This document shows, one piece after another, positions 1 through 9,199 of a DNA stretch of 64,000 nt. The stretch covers positions 62,001 through 126,000 of the forward strand of contig NZ_JACJPV010000004.1 of NCBI RefSeq assembly GCF_014696225.1, read 5' to 3'. A program made the position numbers and the translations under genes. Each line of letters begins with the position of its first letter. Within the stretch, counting starts at the first letter, position 1. The notes under the pieces were generated by a model. It ran no database searches. It saw only the letters and a program-made list of their open reading frames with translations, and was not told the origin of the DNA. This DNA comes from Anabaena sp. FACHB-1237. GTDB lineage: Bacteria; Cyanobacteriota; Cyanobacteriia; Cyanobacteriales; Nostocaceae.

Positions 1-25
1 TTTCAGCATTTCTTATGCTCTCCTG

Positions 26-544
26 TTATTCCAGGTTTGCTTGCATATCAGTCCAAAATTTTTCCGCAAAGGCTACAGTAGGATGAATCGGAGGTTTAGG
101 GATTTTGCGTAACTGCATTCCTGCTTCTGCTAGGCTTTTATCACCTTTACGAGAGTTACATCTTTCGCAAGCTATGACTACGTTATCCCAAGTATGTTGT
201 CCGCCCTGAGAACGCGGTATAACGTGATCTAAGGTGAGATGTTTGTTACTTCCACAATATTGACAACTGTTGTGATCACGTCGCAAAACTTCCCTCCTGT
301 TCACTGGTGGTACTTTCCACATCCTTTCTTTACCAGTAAATTTCAAGCGGATGTGTTTAGGTACAGTCAACACTAATTTAGCTGAATGCACTAACCAACC
401 ATCATCTATCGTAAATTCTAAGGGTTCAGCCCTATCACTAATTAGTAATACTATTGCTCGCTTGATATTTACTCGACACAGTGGCAAATAATTTTGGGAA
501 AATACCACTACGGACTTTTCTAATACTTGGATCGTGCTTGTCAC
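26..544 (-). CDS. HNH endonuclease family protein
   Basis: 172 aa. Seen: a C-terminal HNH zinc-finger nuclease domain with paired cysteines CQYC (residues 94-97) and CERC (126-129), and the core LTLDHVIPRSQGG followed by NVVIACERCN. This is the usual cyanobacterial form of a small HNH protein with an N-terminal beta-rich part of about 85 residues. The start is a GTG, supported by AAGGAG eight bases upstream; no ATG gives a sensible N-terminus. Family knowledge: HNH proteins cut or nick DNA using a metal bound near the His-Asn-His residues. The substrate cannot be told, and no partner gene lies beside it, so a restriction role is not supported. Confidence 0.9.
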   Translation of the reverse strand: MTSTIQVLEKSVVVFSQNYLPLCRVNIKRAIVLLISDRAEPLEFTIDDGWLVHSAKLVLTVPKHIRLKFTGKERMWKVPPVNRREVLRRDHNSCQYCGSNKHLTLDHVIPRSQGGQHTWDNVVIACERCNSRKGDKSLAEAGMQLRKIPKPPIHPTVAFAEKFWTDMQANLE

Positions 545-977
545 AGCCTAACTCCTTATGAAAAAATCCCCGTTTCTGATTTAATAAAGCGCAGGCAAGA
601 ACAACCAATTTTCTGGTTTTATTTTGGTATAGCATTTTTCGCCTATACCTCCCGCTTTAAATCTCTATTTCTGATTTGTTTTTGCTTTCATATCTACCAA
701 AATAATACTAAAATGCTGAAAATTTACATGATCCTTTGTGTTGATTTCTTGATATTTTCTGTAAATGCCCACAAATAAATACTCCAATACCAACATAGCT
801 AATTCCCAATTGCCTGAATAATTACTGGCCAGGATAGAACTAGAAATGCAATAAATGGGATCAACAGTGTTCACAAAAAGTTTTCACAAAAAATTTTTAC
901 TTAATATGATAAAACATTGCTATAAACATACTACACTTGTATTACTATCTTATCTATAGCTTTAAGGAGAAAATTCG
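545..977. other. Gene-free spacer
   Basis: AT-rich spacer between divergent genes. Short open frames here overlap the HNH 5' end or lack ribosome-binding sites and look spurious. The right end holds AAGGAG at 964-969 for the next gene. No RNA gene or repeat family was recognised. Confidence 0.5.
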
Positions 978-1313
978 ATGACTACTATGACACGCACATC
1001 AACCACTGATATGGAAGTTACCAGTATTCGCCTAGAACGGGAACTTAAGGAAAAACTCAAAGATATCGCAGGAACTCAAGGATATCAATCTCTGATCCGA
1101 GATATACTATGGAATTTTGTCCAGCAAAGATCAGGTGAATGGAAACCTAGATTTTCTAAAGAAGATATTCGGGCTAGTATTCCAGCTACATCCCAGAAGG
1201 ATGAACGTTGTGTATTGACGGGTCAATTAATTTTAGCGCAACAACCAATGTTATTAGGATTTACCAAACATGGTGACTTTGTACCTTTATCTCTTGAGAG
1301 TTTAGACTGTTAG
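978..1313 (+). CDS. Ribbon-helix-helix (CopG-like) small protein
   Basis: 111 aa. Residues 13-47 read as a ribbon-helix-helix fold: a short beta strand (VTSIRLERELKEKL) then two helices ending near ILWNFVQQ. The C-terminal 60 residues have no recognised domain; they contain CVLTGQLILAQQPMLLGFTKHGDFVPL, which looks conserved and hydrophobic. The ATG follows AAGGAG with good spacing. Ribbon-helix-helix proteins usually bind DNA as dimers, either as repressors or antitoxins, but no toxin gene is adjacent, so a regulatory role is an inference only. Confidence 0.75.
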   Translation: MTTMTRTSTTDMEVTSIRLERELKEKLKDIAGTQGYQSLIRDILWNFVQQRSGEWKPRFSKEDIRASIPATSQKDERCVLTGQLILAQQPMLLGFTKHGDFVPLSLESLDC

Positions 1314-1762
1314 TGAAGCTCTCAGCCGTCAGTCTTCAGCCGTCAGTTAAATGATAGCTGATAGCTGATAGCTTTTTCCAGTATAATTCCCAATTCAGCG
1401 AAATTTCTTTTTTTATCCTGACTTTGTCATTATATTACTAATCAGTATTAATCTTTTACTAATTAGCTTAGATCCGTAAAATTATGTCCCTGGATACTTT
1501 TTGTCTTAAATTTGCATTAAATTTGTCTTATCAAGGATACATACTGTTATATCATTAGGTTTAGAGTCACAAACAATCAAAAGATTTATGCAACTCGCGC
1601 ATTGGTAGGGTGTGGTTCGACGATCTCACCAACCAAGTCAGACAATATAAATCATGTAAATAACCAAATTGTTAATATCTGACGCACCCACTCAACAGAT
1701 TTTTTAGTGTGACACTTGCGTAAGTCCTAAATCACTACAATATAGAATAACAATAGAAAAAC
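1314..1762. other. Gene-free spacer with heptamer repeats
   Basis: About 450 bases without a credible gene. The left part holds a heptamer array (listed separately) and two copies of cagccgtcagt. The stretch near 1600-1710 has partial inverted symmetry around gtcagacaatat and atatctgac, typical of decayed dispersed repeats. No ribosome-binding site precedes the ATG at 1763. Confidence 0.5.
1352..1372. repeat. Heptamer STRR array (tgatagc x3)
   Basis: Three perfect tandem copies of tgatagc just downstream of the ribbon-helix-helix gene. Short tandemly repeated repetitive sequences with a 7-base period are a known trait of heterocyst-forming cyanobacteria. Confidence 0.85.
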
Positions 1763-2365
1763 ATGAACACTGACTTATCTATCTCTAATGACAATTTTCC
1801 AGCAGACAATTTACAAAATTGGGAAAATTTCGATGATACTAATCTAGTAGATCATACTGATGAAGCAAATGATGTAGAAATTATAGTGAAAAAATTATCT
1901 CATCGAGAGCGACAAATTATTGCCAAAATCAAAATTCCCCATCCTATGGAGAAAGTTTGGCAAATACTCACAGATTATGAATCTTTACCCGATTTTATCC
2001 CTAATTTGGCTCAAAGTCGTCTCCTAGATCATCCAGATGGAGGTATTCGTTTAGAACAAGTTGGTTCTGAAAAGTTGTTAAATTTTAAATTTTGTGCGCG
2101 TGTAGTGTTGGACTTGCAGGAATTATTTCCTCAGTTAATTAAGTTTAATATGGTTGAAGGAGACTTCAAAAGTTTTACTGGTAATTGGTGTTTAGAACCA
2201 TATTGTACGAATGATGAACAGGGTACTACTCTCTGTTATACAATTCAATTACTACCAAAATTGTCTATGCCTATCTCTATTATTGAACGTCGTCTTAAAA
2301 AAGATTTACAAACTAACCTCTTGGCTATTCGTCAAAGAGCTTTTCAAAGTAAATCTTACCCCTAA
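1763..2365 (+). CDS. SRPBCC (START-like, polyketide cyclase/COQ10-type) protein
   Basis: 200 aa. After an acidic N-terminal stretch of about 40 residues, the sequence follows the SRPBCC helix-grip pattern: KIKIPHPMEKVWQILTDYESLPDFIPNL near 53-80, the central RLEQVGSE strand, FKSFTGNWCLEP, and a long C-terminal helix (ERRLKKDLQTNLLAIRQRA). Such proteins hold a hydrophobic ligand in a deep pocket; cyanobacteria and plants have several COQ10/cyclase-like members. The ligand is unknown. No signal peptide or membrane segment is seen, so it is probably soluble. No ribosome-binding site is visible before the ATG. Confidence 0.8.
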   Translation: MNTDLSISNDNFPADNLQNWENFDDTNLVDHTDEANDVEIIVKKLSHRERQIIAKIKIPHPMEKVWQILTDYESLPDFIPNLAQSRLLDHPDGGIRLEQVGSEKLLNFKFCARVVLDLQELFPQLIKFNMVEGDFKSFTGNWCLEPYCTNDEQGTTLCYTIQLLPKLSMPISIIERRLKKDLQTNLLAIRQRAFQSKSYP

Positions 2366-2651
2366 TAAATATAATTTAAAATTATAGTTTAACATATAAT
2401 TGATAAGATTTTTTGCAAAAAATTTTTTATTTTTGGTTTTAGCCTCGTGCTTTTTGGTATAAATAGTCTTGTGATAAATAATAGAATAGCGGCACACACC
2501 TAGCAGTGAAAATATTACCATTATACAAATATCACCATCATATCACTTTTGCAATAACAAATCAACAGGTCTGATTCCTAAAAAAGAGGTCTTTTTTAAA
2601 ATTTTAACATTTTTTAACATTGTCTACCTGACTGCTAATAGCTAATAATAG

Positions 2652-4160
2652 CTAAAAATTAAGAATATCGAGAGATGCTTCTACTTCTAACTCTACAATT
2701 TTCGCTTGAATATCCTGATATTCTTCAAGTTTACCAGCGTGCCAATATAATTGTACAGCCTTAGAGAAATCAGCGATCGCTGCTGTTTTATTTCCTAAGC
2801 GATAATGAGCATTTCCCCGTAAATAATAAATATCAATATCATGATAGCTCATATTTATAGCCATAGTATAATCACTGATAGCACCTTGATAATCTCCTAA
2901 ATCAGTGCGAATTTTACCACGTTGTGTATAACTATGAGCATCATTAGGAACAATATTACTTAATTGGTACAATTGCTCTTTTTCTGCCGATAACTGTTGT
3001 GCTAAATCATGAGAAATATTAGGATTAATGATCATTGCTTGATAATAGTCTTCAATAGCACCCTGATAGTCTAACATTTTGAGGCGTAATTCTGCACGAT
3101 TTTGGTAAAAAGTAGCGATATAGGGGTTAATCACAATTGCTTGATTATAGTCTGCTAAAGCTAAATAGTAATTATCCATTTGGTAATGAACTAAACCTCT
3201 ACCATGATATGATTGAGCGTGATCAGTATTAATCTTAATAGACTGACTATAATGAGAGATAGCTAATTGATATTCACCAATTTGATAATTGGCTGCACCT
3301 AATTTATAATAAACCTCACAAGTTTGACAGTTTTTAGTATTGATTTGTAAAGACTGATGATAACTGTTAATTGCGGCTGGATATTCTGCTTTTGCTAAAT
3401 ATTCATCACCCAGGGTCATATACAATAAGCTAAGATCCTGCTTACTATAAATATCTACAATACCATGAATAGGATTTTTAGTTAATGTGTATTCAGGAAT
3501 ATATTTATCAGATGTGATAGATTCAGATATATGAGATGTTTGAGAATTAGCAAGAAAATTATTAGCAAAACTTTCTAAATAAGAGAATAAGCCTCCAGCG
3601 TATAATAATTGGTCAATACCAAAAGAAATTTTACCAGTTTTTAATTTAATCATTGCTGTAGGAAGAAAACCAGCTAAAAAAAGATGGTAAAAAGATTGAG
3701 ACTCATTAACATCTTCTTCGATTAAAATACAGACAATGACAGTATTTTTGGAAACTTCTTGAGCGGTGACAGTCCAGCGCACTTGATCTATAGTACCATG
3801 ACGAGATTTAACTTGTAAACCAATATGGGGATGTGATGTTAATGTAAAATCACTTTTACCATCTCCACCAATTTTTTGTTCATAGTTAATTTCCGTGATT
3901 AAATTTCCTAGTCTTTCCTTAACTACCTCCTCTCCTAGTTTACCTTTAAGATTACTAACAAAAACGTCACGCACGATGGAAGTACGTTTATATTTTTCGG
4001 CCATTAACCAACAGAAATTGCGTAAATTGGTTAATCTTTCTCCTTTAATAATAGTTAATTCACTATGTTGGCCAATAATTTCACAATGAAGTAAAGAACG
4101 ATGATGTAATCTTTTGATAAAATCAGCTTGTAGCGATCGCAGTAAAATAATCCCATCCAT
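2652..4160 (-). CDS. DUF4365 nuclease-like domain fused to TPR repeats
   Basis: 502 aa. Residues about 70-200 look like a DUF4365/PD-(D/E)XK nuclease core: GKLGEEVV (E77/E78), GKSDF (D104) and GLQVKSR (Q116-x-K118, the Gln variant seen in Mrr-type enzymes). Residues about 240-490 form a row of tetratricopeptide repeats (e.g. LGDEYLAKAEYPAAINSY). The protein is thus a predicted DNA-cutting or DNA-binding domain on a protein-interaction scaffold. The start may instead be the internal Met53 (position 4004), since DUF4365 proteins usually begin near there and neither ATG has a clear ribosome-binding site. It stands alone between spacers. Nuclease activity is an inference from motifs. Confidence 0.75.
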   Translation of the reverse strand: MDGIILLRSLQADFIKRLHHRSLLHCEIIGQHSELTIIKGERLTNLRNFCWLMAEKYKRTSIVRDVFVSNLKGKLGEEVVKERLGNLITEINYEQKIGGDGKSDFTLTSHPHIGLQVKSRHGTIDQVRWTVTAQEVSKNTVIVCILIEEDVNESQSFYHLFLAGFLPTAMIKLKTGKISFGIDQLLYAGGLFSYLESFANNFLANSQTSHISESITSDKYIPEYTLTKNPIHGIVDIYSKQDLSLLYMTLGDEYLAKAEYPAAINSYHQSLQINTKNCQTCEVYYKLGAANYQIGEYQLAISHYSQSIKINTDHAQSYHGRGLVHYQMDNYYLALADYNQAIVINPYIATFYQNRAELRLKMLDYQGAIEDYYQAMIINPNISHDLAQQLSAEKEQLYQLSNIVPNDAHSYTQRGKIRTDLGDYQGAISDYTMAINMSYHDIDIYYLRGNAHYRLGNKTAAIADFSKAVQLYWHAGKLEEYQDIQAKIVELEVEASLDILNF

Positions 4161-4256
4161 AAGTTATTTAGCTTTCAGTTATCAGCTTACTGACTTCTGA
4201 TCAGGGTTTAGCAGTTTTCAACCAAGCCTAGTTTAGCACTGCTAAACCCATACTTG

Positions 4257-5708
4257 TTAGTTATTCTGTCTTTCTTGTTTAATTTTGCGTAATTTTTCCA
4301 GTAATTGTTCACTAGATTTATTGCTAGTATTATTAGATTCAAAAGATGCAACTTTGCCACTAGAATTATTTGACTCAACTGTGCTACTATCTGTAGGTAT
4401 GGGTTGGGGAGAATTTACTGATAGAGTATTTTCCTCAACTTTTGTTTTTTCTGCTGGAGTTATTGTTTCTTGTGGGGTATTTTGTGGTGTAGATACCTTT
4501 TGTTCAATGGGAACTGATACAGCAGGTTTAGTTTTGAGAATTTCTCCTATATTATTGCTCTTATTTCTAAATTGTAATTGAAAAGGATAGGAACTTACAA
4601 CTTGTTGATCAGCTTGGGGAGGGTTAGCTTTAAAAAAATCTCTAGCTTTTGCTTGTAATTGGGGAGATCCTGAACCTTCTTGGAATTTAATATCTACTAT
4701 TTTACCATCTGCGTCTACTACTAATCTACCTAATACTAAACCTTCCATATCCCCAGTATTAGTACCAATGGTTTCTCTAATTACTCTTTTTTCCTTAACA
4801 TCAGGAAACTGCTGTTTGACATCTTCTCTGAGGCTATTAAATGATTTAAGATTAGCCAGTAATTTATCATTAATTTTAGCCTTAGCATCATCAACATTAT
4901 TGACTTTTGCTTGTTGTGAATATTGCTGATTTTCTGATGGTACTTTTTCAGAACTCTGTGCTAATTTCTGTCCATTTCCACTTCCACTTCCTTGATAACT
5001 ATTTGTTAAGGCTACTTTTTCCGCAGTTACAGTAGGACTTTGTGTATCAATAGCTTCAGGGGTGGGGTTTTTCATTATTTCTGCTGGTATTTCGGTATTA
5101 GAACTTACCTGTGGTAGTCTATTGATGGGAACATATTGATTTTGACTAATTTGTGTTTGTATCTCCCTGGGTAAATTAGAGGATAAAGAAGATGTGTTAC
5201 TTTTAGTTTTTAGGTTAGAAATTTGTTGATCTAAATTAGTATAATTCAGATTACTAGTATTGAGATTACCTAGAGATTGTTTTTGTGGCAAGGCTGGGAG
5301 GTTATGATTGGTGGGGGAAGTGGGAATTACTGGTAAACTGGGTTGATTATTGAGTTCAGCAACGAACTTAGGATCTGTGGGCGGATAGACGGTATTATAA
5401 CTATTTGGACTTAGCCCTGGAATTTGTTGTTGTAACGGTAGTTGGGGTTGTTGTAGAGGTAATTGATTTTGTAGTGCTATTTGGGAGTTGTCTATAGTTT
5501 GTGGTAATCTGCTTTCATCAGCCTGGTTTAATTCCATTAAGCCTACTGTTTTTGCTGTGTTATTGGCTGAGGAGGAACTAGAATTTACGGGCATTAATGG
5601 TACTATTAAGGCGATCGCTCCATGAATACCTAAAGAAGCTAAAGCTGCCATCCCAGTAGGTTGGGTTAGCATTCCTGGTACTGTTTTCCAAAAAGATGTA
5701 TAAGACAT
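4257..5708 (-). CDS. TonB-like protein with N-terminal membrane segment
   Basis: 483 aa. A hydrophobic segment near residues 20-45 (MAALASLGIHGAIALIVPLM) is followed by about 230 residues rich in Gln, Pro, Asn and Ser, a coiled stretch, and a region around 320-380 (LVLGRLVVDADGKIVDIKFQEGSG) that fits the TonB C-terminal fold (the val-val-D-x-x-G-x-V pattern). The tail is again low complexity and ends in a basic helix. TonB proteins pass energy from the inner membrane to outer-membrane transporters. ExbB, ExbD or a receptor gene is not nearby, and unlike classical TonB the C-terminal domain is not at the extreme end, so the role is tentative. Confidence 0.6.
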   Translation of the reverse strand: MSYTSFWKTVPGMLTQPTGMAALASLGIHGAIALIVPLMPVNSSSSSANNTAKTVGLMELNQADESRLPQTIDNSQIALQNQLPLQQPQLPLQQQIPGLSPNSYNTVYPPTDPKFVAELNNQPSLPVIPTSPTNHNLPALPQKQSLGNLNTSNLNYTNLDQQISNLKTKSNTSSLSSNLPREIQTQISQNQYVPINRLPQVSSNTEIPAEIMKNPTPEAIDTQSPTVTAEKVALTNSYQGSGSGNGQKLAQSSEKVPSENQQYSQQAKVNNVDDAKAKINDKLLANLKSFNSLREDVKQQFPDVKEKRVIRETIGTNTGDMEGLVLGRLVVDADGKIVDIKFQEGSGSPQLQAKARDFFKANPPQADQQVVSSYPFQLQFRNKSNNIGEILKTKPAVSVPIEQKVSTPQNTPQETITPAEKTKVEENTLSVNSPQPIPTDSSTVESNNSSGKVASFESNNTSNKSSEQLLEKLRKIKQERQNN

Positions 5709-5979
5709 AGTTTTTATCCTTCACTAGACTCTGTTTAAACTTGAATAAAAATTTTTTCTCAGATGATGATATGCTTAAATATCACATCTGTTGTACCTGG
5801 ACATTTTATAGTTGCCACCGCTGCTTAATTTGATAATATAACTGATCATATCCTAAAGTTGTAATTTTTCTGATCATCTACAAGTGATAAATTCTCTGTT
5901 TTATCTGCAAAGTTGTGGGAGTTTAGGATCAGAATATATAAACATTATTATAAATAAACATTTTGATAACTCCTGATGG

Positions 5980-7854
5980 TTATTTCAGTATTTGCTCCAC
6001 TTCTGGTAATTTTTCTAGCATTAAAGGTGTGGACTCACTTACACCCGATAAACGTTTGAGAAGATTTGGACGCGAATCATATAATAAGTAAATTATGCGA
6101 TCGCCTATTTGCCATTCTTCATCTGCTATAACCACTTGCAAGCGTTGTTCGCGTTCTAATAGTAAAGGTACTAATACACCATCATCTATTTTACTTTGAA
6201 TATGTTTTTGTTGATCAATAAACTCTTCTTCCTGTAAAGTAGTAGTTCCTAATTTCACTTGGCCATTGTTTAAATACTCATTCCAAGTTTTTACCACTAA
6301 ATCAGCCACAAAAGCCTGATTTACTTTAGTAGCAGACTGAGAACCTTGAGGATGTCGCGGAAATACGGCTAGTACACGGGGCGGATTAAATTCTTCTGCT
6401 GCTCGTTGTGCTAAAACAAAATTTACTTCACCATTACTTGTCATGACTAAAAAAGTACCTACGGAACCAATCCCTACATTTTCTAATACTTCGCTATCTA
6501 ATGCACTACTAGCAATAACTTGTAAATTCTGGGCTTGGGCTTCGGCTAATCTTTGTGGATCTGTATCAATCATCACTACACTTTCTCCTTTTTCCTGAAA
6601 AAAGCGGGCAATTAATAAACTGAGAGGATTACAGCCAACTATAACCGCACCTGGGATATCTTTAGATGTGATTTTGAGTAATTTAGCTATCCAACCAGCC
6701 GTTAAGCCTTGACCTATAATAGTCATAATAATAGTTAAAAATACTAAGGCTTTAATAGAATCACCTCCATTAATGCCTTTTTGTGTCAAGGAAATGGCGA
6801 ATAATGAAGAAACTGAAGCTGCTACAATACCACGGGGTGCAACCCAACTTAAAAATAACTTTTGTCGCCAATTGAGATCACTATTCCAGGTACATAAAAG
6901 AATATTAATGGGACGAACTATAAACATTAATACTAATACTGTCCATAAACTACCCCAACCCAAAGCTAACACACTAGCAATAGACAAATCAGCCGCTAAT
7001 AAAATAAATAATACAGAGACGCTAAGAATGGTTAATTGATTTTTAAAGGTTTTTAATAGTCTTTCTTGTGGTACAGAGGAATTAGCGAATACCACTCCTG
7101 ATACTACAGTAGTCATAATACCTGATTCACTGCGAATCATTTGCGCTAAAGTAAAGGCAGCCCAGAGAATAGCCAAAACTACTAAATTTTTCAGTTCAAC
7201 GGAGATGAAATTAGCCCGTTTAAATATCCAACTCATGAAATAGCCAGCTATACCGCCAATGGCTGCACCTACGCCTAAACGCAGCATTAAACCAACAATG
7301 GCTTGAATTGGATCAACATCACCATTAACAATAGTGTCTAAAACTACATAAGCCAAAATTGCTCCTACCGGATCAATTAATACACCTTCTCCTTCTAATA
7401 ACGTTGCTACTTGTTTGTCTACATTAATTTCTTGGACTAATGAACCAATTACGGTCGGACCTGTCACAACAACAATAGAAGCATAGAGGAAAGCAATATT
7501 CCAAGGAAATTCACCTAACCAGTGGGCGGCCATGCTTCCACCTAATAAAGTGATTAAGGTTCCCAGGGTAACAAGTAGTTGTAAACTGACAGAGACTTTA
7601 CCTAATTCGTGGTGATCTAATTTTAATCCGCCTTCAAACAAAATAATAGCTGTAGCTAGGGAAACAATCACTTCTATCCCTGAACCTAAGACTTGAGGGT
7701 GTAAAATTCCTAAACCATCACCACCTAGGAGGATACCTAATAAAAGTAAAAATACGATACTAGGTAATTTTAGGTAGGCAGCCATCACCTGGGCGCTAAT
7801 GCCTGCAAAAACGGTGATCACCATTTGTAAGGTAATTTGAAAAGGTGTTTCCAT
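5980..7854 (-). CDS. CPA-type Na+/H+ (cation:proton) antiporter with TrkA-N domain
   Basis: 624 aa. Residues about 5-390 contain around twelve hydrophobic helices, including IILFEGGLKLDHHELG and VTGPTVIGSLVQEI, the region that carries the ion-binding acids in NhaP/CPA1 carriers. Residues about 400-515 form a Rossmann TrkA-N domain (PGAVIVGCNPLSLLIARFFQEKG and VVMIDTDPQRL), a nucleotide-binding gate. The C-terminus resembles TrkA-C. The protein should sit in the inner or thylakoid membrane and swap Na+ or K+ for protons in pH and salt balance. It is a single-gene unit; a heptamer-repeat hairpin lies just upstream of its start. Confidence 0.9.
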   Translation of the reverse strand: METPFQITLQMVITVFAGISAQVMAAYLKLPSIVFLLLLGILLGGDGLGILHPQVLGSGIEVIVSLATAIILFEGGLKLDHHELGKVSVSLQLLVTLGTLITLLGGSMAAHWLGEFPWNIAFLYASIVVVTGPTVIGSLVQEINVDKQVATLLEGEGVLIDPVGAILAYVVLDTIVNGDVDPIQAIVGLMLRLGVGAAIGGIAGYFMSWIFKRANFISVELKNLVVLAILWAAFTLAQMIRSESGIMTTVVSGVVFANSSVPQERLLKTFKNQLTILSVSVLFILLAADLSIASVLALGWGSLWTVLVLMFIVRPINILLCTWNSDLNWRQKLFLSWVAPRGIVAASVSSLFAISLTQKGINGGDSIKALVFLTIIMTIIGQGLTAGWIAKLLKITSKDIPGAVIVGCNPLSLLIARFFQEKGESVVMIDTDPQRLAEAQAQNLQVIASSALDSEVLENVGIGSVGTFLVMTSNGEVNFVLAQRAAEEFNPPRVLAVFPRHPQGSQSATKVNQAFVADLVVKTWNEYLNNGQVKLGTTTLQEEEFIDQQKHIQSKIDDGVLVPLLLEREQRLQVVIADEEWQIGDRIIYLLYDSRPNLLKRLSGVSESTPLMLEKLPEVEQILK

Positions 7855-7868
7855 GTACAGGTAATACA

Positions 7869-7931
7869 GTCAGGAGTCAGGAGTCACCGAGTCAGCTATC
7901 AGTTTTTTATCTTAAGCTGATAGCTGATAGC
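7869..7931. repeat. Heptamer STRRs with a 10-bp stem
   Basis: Two copies of gtcagga at 7869-7882 and two of tgatagc at 7918-7931. The arms cagctatcag (7893-7902) and ctgatagctg (7917-7926) are perfectly complementary around a T-rich loop, so the spacer upstream of the antiporter gene could form a hairpin in RNA or DNA. Confidence 0.75.
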
Positions 7932-8048
7932 AGAATAAATATAAATAATATCAAAAATCTGAAAATTTTCATCAGCACACAGTAGTCAAAGGTTAAAACA
8001 ACCATTTGACAACTGAATAACTGACTCATTATTGATTCATGAAATTGA

Positions 8049-8456
8049 TTAATCTGCTGCTTCTACTTGAGCTTCTTCGGTAGCATCCGCATCTACTTGG
8101 CGGAGGCGAATATGCTTTTTACCTAAACTGATGACAAATTCATCTCCCTGTTTGAGATTCATTTGTTTTGTATAGGCTGCTCCAATGAGCAAATTGCCAT
8201 TTTGTTGCACACTAATTCTATAGCTGGCACTACGTCCACCGCGTCCATTAGCGGCAGTTGTACCATCCAACTGAATGCCTTCAGCATCAATTAAGGCATT
8301 CAAGAATTTCATCATATTCACGCGCTCTATACCATTTTTGGTAACAGTATAATAGCCACACTGTTTAGCTTTTTCGTCTTTGCTGAGATTCTCTAGCTCT
8401 TTGACTTTTTTGAGCAGTTCTTCGCCGACTAGGGGTTCAATTTTTTTCTTAGCCAT
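8049..8456 (-). CDS. Cyanobacterial AbrB-type transcriptional regulator (cyAbrB)
   Basis: 135 aa from the ATG at 8456; the frame also has a TTG one codon earlier. Seen: the cyAbrB signature with ELLKKVKELENLSKDEKAK, CGYYTVTKNG, RVNMMKFLNALIDAEGI and a C-terminal AbrB-like swapped-hairpin region NGNLLIGAAYTKQMNLKQGDEFVISLG. Unlike Bacillus AbrB, the DNA-binding AbrB fold is at the C-terminus. Known members act as global repressors or activators of carbon, nitrogen and hydrogenase genes and of heterocyst genes. The RVNMMKFLNALIDAEGI wording resembles the CalA (cyAbrB1) group more than cyAbrB2, but this is from memory, so no symbol is given. Confidence 0.9.
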   Translation of the reverse strand: MAKKKIEPLVGEELLKKVKELENLSKDEKAKQCGYYTVTKNGIERVNMMKFLNALIDAEGIQLDGTTAANGRGGRSASYRISVQQNGNLLIGAAYTKQMNLKQGDEFVISLGKKHIRLRQVDADATEEAQVEAAD

Positions 8457-8729
8457 CAACTTAGGTCGAAAATGAAATTTTTGAATTTGTTGGGTAGATT
8501 TTATTTTAGCTGAGTAGAAGATACTCCAAACAGGATCTTTTACTTTTTTTGATCAGCCTAGCTTAGTATATTACAATCATTGCCAAAAATGTAAAATAAT
8601 TTTCAATATTTTTAATAAATTATATGACAGGGAATAGAAAGGATGGAGGAAGAGGAAGAAAGAGGACACAAAATCAGAAAATCTCAGAGAGTGCTATATA
8701 TGGGTTTGTCTTGTTTACAGGTTTAGGAG

Positions 8730-9176
8730 ATGATGAAATTAACGACTAGGGGACATTATAGTGTGAAGGCATTGCTAGATTTAAGTTTACAACCAAAGTT
8801 TGGACCTGCATCAGTGCGAGCGATCGCCCAACGTCAAGATATTCCTGCTCCCTATCTGGAAAAGTTGCTGATAGAATTGCGTCGTGCTGGTTTAGTAAAA
8901 TCTATTCGTGGTAGTATTGGCGGTTATCAACTAGCTAAAAAACCTGCACAAATATCTATAGGTGAAATTTTAGAAGCAGTTGGTGAAAATATCAATCACT
9001 TCCCTTTAGATGATCCTAAAATGTCCCAAACTGGGGACTGGGTGACATTTAGCCTGTGGCAACGACTTAATCAAAAACTCAAGGAAGTATTATATAGTAT
9101 TACCTTAGCTGATCTTTATTATGATGCTCGCAGTTGGCAGGCATCTTTAGGTGAAGAAGCTAATTTTGTGGTTTAG
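8730..9176 (+). CDS. Rrf2 family transcriptional regulator without cysteines
   Basis: 148 aa. The N-terminal winged helix is clear: KLTTRGHYSVKALLDLS, then PAPYLEKLLIELRRAGLVKSIRG and GGYQLAKKPAQISIGEILEAVG. IscR- and NsrR-type members bind a Fe-S cluster through three cysteines in the following loop, but this protein has no cysteine at all, so it should not hold such a cluster. Two ATGs lie back to back (8730, 8733) directly behind AGGAG; the second has the better spacing. The next gene, cbiB, starts 23 bases downstream, so co-transcription is likely. The target genes are unknown. Confidence 0.9.
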   Translation: MMKLTTRGHYSVKALLDLSLQPKFGPASVRAIAQRQDIPAPYLEKLLIELRRAGLVKSIRGSIGGYQLAKKPAQISIGEILEAVGENINHFPLDDPKMSQTGDWVTFSLWQRLNQKLKEVLYSITLADLYYDARSWQASLGEEANFVV

Positions 9177-9199
9177 TTATTGATCATGATCATCAAAAT

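Noticed and set aside
527..778. Plus-strand 83-codon frame
   Set aside because: Overlaps the 5' end of the HNH gene, has no ribosome-binding site and a composition set by AT-rich DNA.
9177..9199. Cobalamin riboswitch before cbiB
   Set aside because: Only 23 bases separate the Rrf2 gene and cbiB; too short, and no B12-box was seen in the longer upstream spacer.
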